This document shows positions 29,701 through 33,482 of a stretch of DNA of 33,482 bases, piece by piece. A program made the translations under genes and the position numbers. Each line of letters opens with the position of its first letter. Within the stretch, counting starts at the first letter, position 1. The stretch lies in the NCBI GenBank assembly GCA_905233425.1, contig CAJOEC010000085.1, positions 1-33,482 of the forward strand, given 5' to 3'. Under the pieces are notes generated by a model, which saw only the letters and a program-made list of their open reading frames with translations, was not told the origin of the DNA and made no database searches. The stretch comes from an uncultured Prevotella sp. GTDB taxonomy: Bacteria > Bacteroidota > Bacteroidia > Bacteroidales > Bacteroidaceae.

Positions 29701-31896
29701 GGGCTTGGCATCTCTGAACTTTTTCAGGAATGTAATCGCTTCATCGCTGCTATTAAGCGCATTTAGTATAGCCCATCTCAATACGTCGCGGAAATGGTCA
29801 AGTTCAATACCTGCAGATAGTTTCGCTGCTGACTGTCTGCTGTCTGAGAACAAAACTACCTTGGTATTGGTCTCTTTGGCATTTTTCATTGTCCTGATAA
29901 GAGAGTCAGCTAGAATCTGATTGACTTTCTGTAAACCAGTGCTGTGATGGCGGATAGGGGTAAAACTGTTACTATCTTTTATTTTATACGCTACTTCACA
30001 TTGTGGACATTTTGCGGGGAACTTCGTTTCAGTGTCTGACATCTGCTCATGCAGAGAGTATTCTCCGTCAATGTTGTTATAGACCTCACCTGTTACGGGG
30101 TCGTAGCTTACTCGTTTCCAACCATCCTTTGCGTCTGCTACACCTTTCCAAAGAACACAATAACTGGAAAAATCGTTTGAGATGGGCTTTTCCACGCTCA
30201 AATAAGATTTCCCGTCGCTGTTTATCTTATAGCCTCCCAAAAATACATCTCCGCAGTTCTCGCAGACAAGGACTTCAAGAACTTTCATGCCACATGAGCA
30301 GATATTTCTAGGGCGTTTGTAGAACGTTCCTATATTTCTTTCATTGAATTGGTATTCATCTTTAACACACGAGCAATTTGGGTCTGAGCATGCCCACAAT
30401 CCGCTGACGTTACGGAAAAAGAAATGTGCTCTTAATGGCGCTACCGCAGCATTCTCTATAGTACTTTTACATATTATCTTTATGACAGATGCTACTACAG
30501 GAAGTTTCTGGCTATCCTTAATATCAAACACCTCGCCAATCTTAACAATGTCTTGGGGGATGATTCCCTTTGGTGAGCTAAGTGCATATCTGAGCCAATC
30601 CAGTAATCGATATTTCTGTAACACCATATAAAAATCATGGCAATCGAGAGCTTGTAAAAGTTCATTGTCGTTTTCCTCAGAGTCATTTTCCTCACTATAT
30701 CTGACTAATTCAGGAACTGGCAATTCCACATCTGGCTTACTGACAGATGGCTGTGGAGGATTTGACAAGATGCAGAATCTATCTCTAAAGTTCTCCTTTT
30801 CAATGCCAAAGAACTCTGACAAGAACTCTATAGACTGCTGGTTTTCATCAAGTGATGCACTAGTCGCAAGGAACTGAACTTGCGGTGAGTCTGGTGATAA
30901 TCCCAGCCTATCCAGTAATACTCTCAAAAGGTATGCAACCTCAGTTCCTGCTGTACCACGGTATGTGTGCAACTCATCTATTACTAGATGGAAAACGTTT
31001 GATCTATCCTCCTGAAGCCATTTTCTTGTATCTGCGAAGATGTCTGCTTCATTCTCGCGCATTAACATGACATTTAGCATGCTGTAGTTGGTTATGAGAA
31101 TGTCTGGGGCATTGTCTTGCATAGAGAATCTATCCCACATCTCTGCCGAATCTTTCTCCATACATGGGATATGATATAGCAATTCTCCGTCATCACTTTT
31201 TTTTGCTGCTTCCCAATCTTTAGTTAGCTGCTTCTTTTCTTCTAGTAACCGGCTCTTGCTTTTTTCCTTAGTACCACTGACAGGTGTTGCTCCCGTGTAT
31301 CTTCCAAAGTAGAATCTATGACCGTTTCGGTTTAAATCAAGCCAGTCTAAAGCACCAGACCCATAACGCGTTCTACTGTTTAGAGTCTTCCTTAAACGAA
31401 TCATCTGATCTTCGGCAAGCGCGTTTAAGGGATATAAAATCATAGCTCTCATTGCTCGTGGCCTGGAATTCCCCCAATTCTTGGATTCTCTAACCAAATC
31501 TGCGATGATTGGTAACAAAAAACATTCCGTTTTACCTGATCCTGTACCAGTTGTAACTACGATGTGTTTTCTATTTATATGCGCCTCCTTTAGTGCTCCA
31601 TACTGATGGTCGTATAATTTCCTTTCTTGTTGACCACTATTCGTAAACAATCCCGTATTAACAAAGTCGTTGAGTTCTTGCGACACTCCTTCTGATACAC
31701 AAAAGTCCTTTAGTGTCGCTTGTTCGTGATATTTGGTGACCAATTCAATAATAGGTGGCTGGCAAATGGTACCAGTCTCTTCCATTAACTTGTCACGCTC
31801 CAGACTGTATTCCTTCCTGAAGAAAGGCAATCCGCTGCTTATATATTTTAGGTATGCGTTGCGAATATCTGAGAATATTTTTATCGGGTCATTCAT
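26722..31896 (-). CDS. Large DUF1998 superfamily 2 helicase (DruE-like)
   Basis: The 1724-aa protein carries a Q-like YDHQ (95-98), Walker A TGTGSGKTE (116-124), motif Ia YPLNALAEDQ (155-164), DELH (307-310), motif III ATSAS (344-348) and motif VI QQRVGRAGRRG near 1100. Cysteine pairs suggest zinc sites: CSDPNCSC and CENC near 505-556, CPRC near 980, CKICG and CPVCG near 1345-1365. The DUF1998 end has ENGAGYCNYL and CTSSCYDC near 1604. Helicases of this build include DruE of Druantia, DrmA of DISARM and Lhr-like proteins. The best fit by eye is DruE-like, but the partners are not those of a known Druantia type. The start overlaps the preceding gene by 8 nt. DNA here is AT-richer than the core. 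Confidence 0.85.
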   Translation of the reverse strand: MNDPIKIFSDIRNAYLKYISSGLPFFRKEYSLERDKLMEETGTICQPPIIELVTKYHEQATLKDFCVSEGVSQELNDFVNTGLFTNSGQQERKLYDHQYGALKEAHINRKHIVVTTGTGSGKTECFLLPIIADLVRESKNWGNSRPRAMRAMILYPLNALAEDQMIRLRKTLNSRTRYGSGALDWLDLNRNGHRFYFGRYTGATPVSGTKEKSKSRLLEEKKQLTKDWEAAKKSDDGELLYHIPCMEKDSAEMWDRFSMQDNAPDILITNYSMLNVMLMRENEADIFADTRKWLQEDRSNVFHLVIDELHTYRGTAGTEVAYLLRVLLDRLGLSPDSPQVQFLATSASLDENQQSIEFLSEFFGIEKENFRDRFCILSNPPQPSVSKPDVELPVPELVRYSEENDSEENDNELLQALDCHDFYMVLQKYRLLDWLRYALSSPKGIIPQDIVKIGEVFDIKDSQKLPVVASVIKIICKSTIENAAVAPLRAHFFFRNVSGLWACSDPNCSCVKDEYQFNERNIGTFYKRPRNICSCGMKVLEVLVCENCGDVFLGGYKINSDGKSYLSVEKPISNDFSSYCVLWKGVADAKDGWKRVSYDPVTGEVYNNIDGEYSLHEQMSDTETKFPAKCPQCEVAYKIKDSNSFTPIRHHSTGLQKVNQILADSLIRTMKNAKETNTKVVLFSDSRQSAAKLSAGIELDHFRDVLRWAILNALNSSDEAITFLKKFRDAKPPSKDDIAKFMELAQDEKYRDYAQIIDWEQKQWATEDQIEKLNTFLQASNGLRIGNIEDEVFEKILSLGMNPAGPKPSFSENTAAGIWSDLYDFTTLKMKSDPSDSKRNFNDDIHWSNKIEQLGSIFSNKSGSFEELKLGYLAPTRTIEDHIMRELVCSVIRILGEKKRIKGFPSKYPATDSFPRAVRNLIKAVYHKSDQDFVNSIIDNLHTVLRSSGIIDRSVALLTGDGLSFVKASAGTRYWVCPRCKTTHMHHANGICINCFHKLEEPQILTEEEIKNPNDYYLTLLNSTENVYRLHCEEMTGQTSKEDSRKRQRLFQDIFLQTENPIVDGIDLLSVTTTMEAGVDIGSLSAVMMGNVPPQRFNYQQRVGRAGRRGNPLSIALTVARSLSHDQTNYQEYNRMVSDTPKDPYLEVRTREIAERIIIKEILFAALKKDSGGSDSVHGNFGLIDSWEQNKQIVEEWLLKNKQEVRRIISVVTKGTEISDRQKKDIYNYIYEQLIGRISEIASSDNFTQEYLSERLANAGLLPMFGFPTRTRNLYLSEPKKLPAEDVVSRDIDMALNSFAPSHEIVKDKKVFRAVGVVDYEYNKSNHTVQVKHNSLNKYRHPLHRCKICGYSTISDEDGNCPVCGNEMERVKICSPLGFCVDYNVKPKDFNGSYDWYSPNSDIKLDCEQSLSECPQVANMTIRNNTVPSQGLVHLVNDNNGDLYNLGKNQRGIYVSRDAYPEEDGRVMQLDFESKYAFYSSKTTGVLTLSVAKVREDICLSPVFSENPNSFAVRAAFLSWGYLVRKAISSYLDIDSSELNVGFYIVPATKRAEVFLVESLENGAGYCNYLSGKKYREVPEQAIVTPLIEGGNVYEMLISKGHADGCTSSCYDCIRDFSNQSVHQLLDWRLGLDIAKLAKDSRAKVDFSVPYWNNFVFGTINNVLSKNGYTTKTAEGTIIGDDPYGEKFILIHPLWSEKYVNKLKGRLSGFYKPISIFGLSNLIY

Positions 31897-32710
31897 ATCT
31901 TATGGAATTACAAAGTATGCGGTTTAATTCTTTTACTACAGGAGCAGAAACTCCATTATACACATAGTGTTTGCCATCCCTTTCAGGAAGCCTCTTGGAT
32001 GCCATTGTTTCTAATTGCAGTACTCTATACAAAGTATATGGTATTGCAAAATCCGACGTAATCAACCTCTTTTGAGAACTGTAATATGTGCCGTTCCCTT
32101 CGCCACTGATAGCTCTTCCATAGCAATAGGCTATTGCAAATGCATCAGGATTAATAGTCCTGTCTGGCAATTCTCTCATGTAAGCTATTTCTGGGTTTGA
32201 GAAAAAACGTTTAAGCCCATCTTTCTCCAATTCAGCAACACCTATCCTGTTCTTCCAATCGTAATATTTCAGTTCACGTTCGTCCTGTATGGATTTTGTA
32301 AAACTATCCACGACTTTATCTACAGAAGGGAACTTTTTCAATATGGTTTTGGGGGTAACAGATATTTCTTTTATGTCACAATCATTAGTTAAAGTATCTG
32401 TGAGATATATCCCTAATGATACTTCTTTGACTGTTCCTTTTGATGGAATGTTATTGATGTAATAATAGTGATTGTCATATTTCAATATGAGTGGCTCTGT
32501 CAGGGCAAAATAACCTTTCCCTGTATGGTCGGCAACTCCGCTGAACACAAGAGGCCAGAAGGTATCCCAGATAGGATTGCTTGATGTGACACAGTGGCTC
32601 TCAACCAGATAATCACAACTCGTCTTGATAGAATCAAGGCTTCTTTTTCCGATTTTGCTCAGCCAAATATACAGAAGTTTTTGCATCTCATATCGTTCTT
32701 TACTATTCAT
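31889..32710 (-). CDS. Unrecognised 273-aa partner of the helicase
   Basis: No family is recognised. The first 80 residues could form a winged helix ending in a hairpin (IWDTFWPLVFSGVADHTG, YFALTEPLIL), and the rest is mixed and soluble. The true start is the ATG at 32708-32710; a TTG two codons earlier (32714-32716) is less likely. It overlaps the upstream gene by 8 nt (ATGAATAG), and the helicase start overlaps its stop by 8 nt (ATGAATGA). Tight overlap on both sides suggests that the three products are made in fixed ratio and act together. A DNA-binding adaptor role is an inference. Confidence 0.8.
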   Translation of the reverse strand: MNSKERYEMQKLLYIWLSKIGKRSLDSIKTSCDYLVESHCVTSSNPIWDTFWPLVFSGVADHTGKGYFALTEPLILKYDNHYYYINNIPSKGTVKEVSLGIYLTDTLTNDCDIKEISVTPKTILKKFPSVDKVVDSFTKSIQDERELKYYDWKNRIGVAELEKDGLKRFFSNPEIAYMRELPDRTINPDAFAIAYCYGRAISGEGNGTYYSSQKRLITSDFAIPYTLYRVLQLETMASKRLPERDGKHYVYNGVSAPVVKELNRILCNSIRYE

Positions 32711-33404
32711 CTTCAAGGTAGCTTTTGTAATAATTCGAAATATTCTTAAGCGTTTTCCCTACTTCTTTAAGACTCTTTGGGGTCAAATACCCTATATTGG
32801 TATTTTCAGGTACTACGATTCTTCCATAGAAATCTTTCTCAATAGTTCTATCAATGCATCCAATATGCTTAATGCAGTTTTCTGCCAATGGCATCAAATC
32901 ATCATTGGCAATTGTACATATTATGCGCAAGTTATCTGGGAATTTGATATTGACACCTGGGAATACAGATATAATGTCTCTTTGAATATCAATTAACGGC
33001 ATCATATAGTTTGGCAGATAGGTCAGGTTTATATTCTGCAGGATTAAGAAGTGCATTACATCTTTCCTTTTATAGCATTCATCTACAATCTTGCCCAATC
33101 CGTTTTGCCACAAATCATCAAATGACTTCCAAGTTGCGCTAACGTATTCAAGAGAATACCGACATTTCATGCTGGCCACAACTATCACCTTAGCGATGGC
33201 CACATCGGGAACTAAAAGAATTTTGAATAAAGCAATCTGATGTCCTAAATCTGTTGCAACTGAATGAGTAAGCTGATTCGCCTTTAATGTATTTTCAAGT
33301 GATTTGATAAAGACTTGAAACACGGGGATGGCTTCGTCAGCATAGTTTATCTCTTCAACAACAATATTCTTAACCTGAGTATTATTAGCCTGAATATTGC
33401 ACAC
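32703..33404 (-). CDS. Unrecognised first gene of the helicase operon
   Basis: The frame gives 233 aa from a GTG at 33402-33404 but stays open to the window edge, so the real start may be upstream. No family is recognised. The protein is mostly soluble, with a mixed helical N-terminal half (ATDLGHQIALFKILLVPDVAIAK) and a C-terminal region with FYGRIVVPENTNIGY and KEVGKTLKNISNYY. It is the first gene of the three-gene operon and overlaps the next by 8 nt. A promoter for the opposite strand (33441-33472) lies within its possible upstream extension, so a start at or near 33404 is plausible. Confidence 0.65.
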   Translation of the reverse strand: MCNIQANNTQVKNIVVEEINYADEAIPVFQVFIKSLENTLKANQLTHSVATDLGHQIALFKILLVPDVAIAKVIVVASMKCRYSLEYVSATWKSFDDLWQNGLGKIVDECYKRKDVMHFLILQNINLTYLPNYMMPLIDIQRDIISVFPGVNIKFPDNLRIICTIANDDLMPLAENCIKHIGCIDRTIEKDFYGRIVVPENTNIGYLTPKSLKEVGKTLKNISNYYKSYLEDE

Positions 33405-33440
33405 TAAATAAGAAAAAGTGAGGATTTTTAACGCTATCTC

Positions 33441-33472
33441 TTTGGTAATCAGAGAGAAAAGTGTTATCTTTG
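33441..33472 (+). promoter_or_regulatory. Plus-strand promoter pointing out of the window
   Basis: TTTG (33441-33444), a 20-bp spacer and TATCTTTG (33465-33472) match the Bacteroidetes consensus completely. The transcribed gene lies beyond the right edge and is divergent from the helicase operon. Confidence 0.7.
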
Positions 33473-33482
33473 TGTCGTCAAA

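Noticed and set aside
26722..31896. Calling the helicase operon Druantia or DISARM outright
   Set aside because: The helicase has the right build, but the two partner genes match none of the known partner sets that I can recognise.
32711..32716. TTG start two codons upstream of the 273-aa protein
   Set aside because: An ATG at 32708-32710 gives the same 8-nt overlap layout as the next junction and is the better start.

Overview
The window reads as a chromosomal stretch from a Bacteroidales bacterium, most likely Prevotella-like. Most genes are preceded by the Bacteroidetes promoter pattern (TTTG or similar about 20 bp upstream of TAnnTTTG) instead of sigma70 boxes. Shine-Dalgarno sites are weak. 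The content is typical of a polysaccharide-degrading gut commensal: tandem GH43, a PL9 lyase with Fn3-like repeats, a TonB receptor, a LacI regulator, and AlbA_2 and DUF4143 ATPases. The genus is an inference.

Layout. 1-580: a broken secreted beta-helix ORF, possibly disrupted by an inserted element running off the left edge, plus a structured leader. 582-4570: DUF4143 AAA ATPase, pyrE and, divergently, a phosphohexomutase with a very strong terminator. 4680-6923: a secreted two-domain GH43 enzyme. 7150-12626: a minus-strand defence-like operon with one promoter (12675-12708). It holds an AAA ATPase, the N-terminal nuclease piece of an Eco57I/type IIG-like restriction-modification enzyme, a 146-aa unknown protein, a 34-aa ORF, a DUF1016 (YhcG-like) nuclease, and the C-terminal target-recognition piece of the same type IIG-like family. 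The central methyltransferase domain is absent. A shrunken DUF1016 derivative follows. 12627-13154: palindromic repeats. 13155-16697: the PL9 lyase. 16691-16961: a highly palindromic element. 16955-22060: an operon-like run of LacI regulator, lipoprotein nitroreductase, Gfo/Idh/MocA oxidoreductase, TonB receptor and ECF-type S component. 22360-24048: an AAA+ ATPase. 24195-26513: remnants and AlbA_2 regulators. 26722-33404: a tightly overlapping three-gene operon of two unrecognised proteins and a 1724-aa DUF1998 superfamily 2 helicase, visibly AT-richer than the 13-24 kb core.

The GH43 and PL9 enzymes suggest growth on pectin or arabinan side chains. The TonB/S-component operon suggests uptake of a small cofactor or ligand under LacI control. 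Two blocks (7-12.7 kb and 24-33.4 kb) look like accessory or defence islands in which several multi-domain proteins have been cut down in frame. The best candidates for an undescribed system are the three-gene helicase operon at the right end and the operon in which a DUF1016 nuclease and two small proteins sit where a type IIG methyltransferase domain would be expected.
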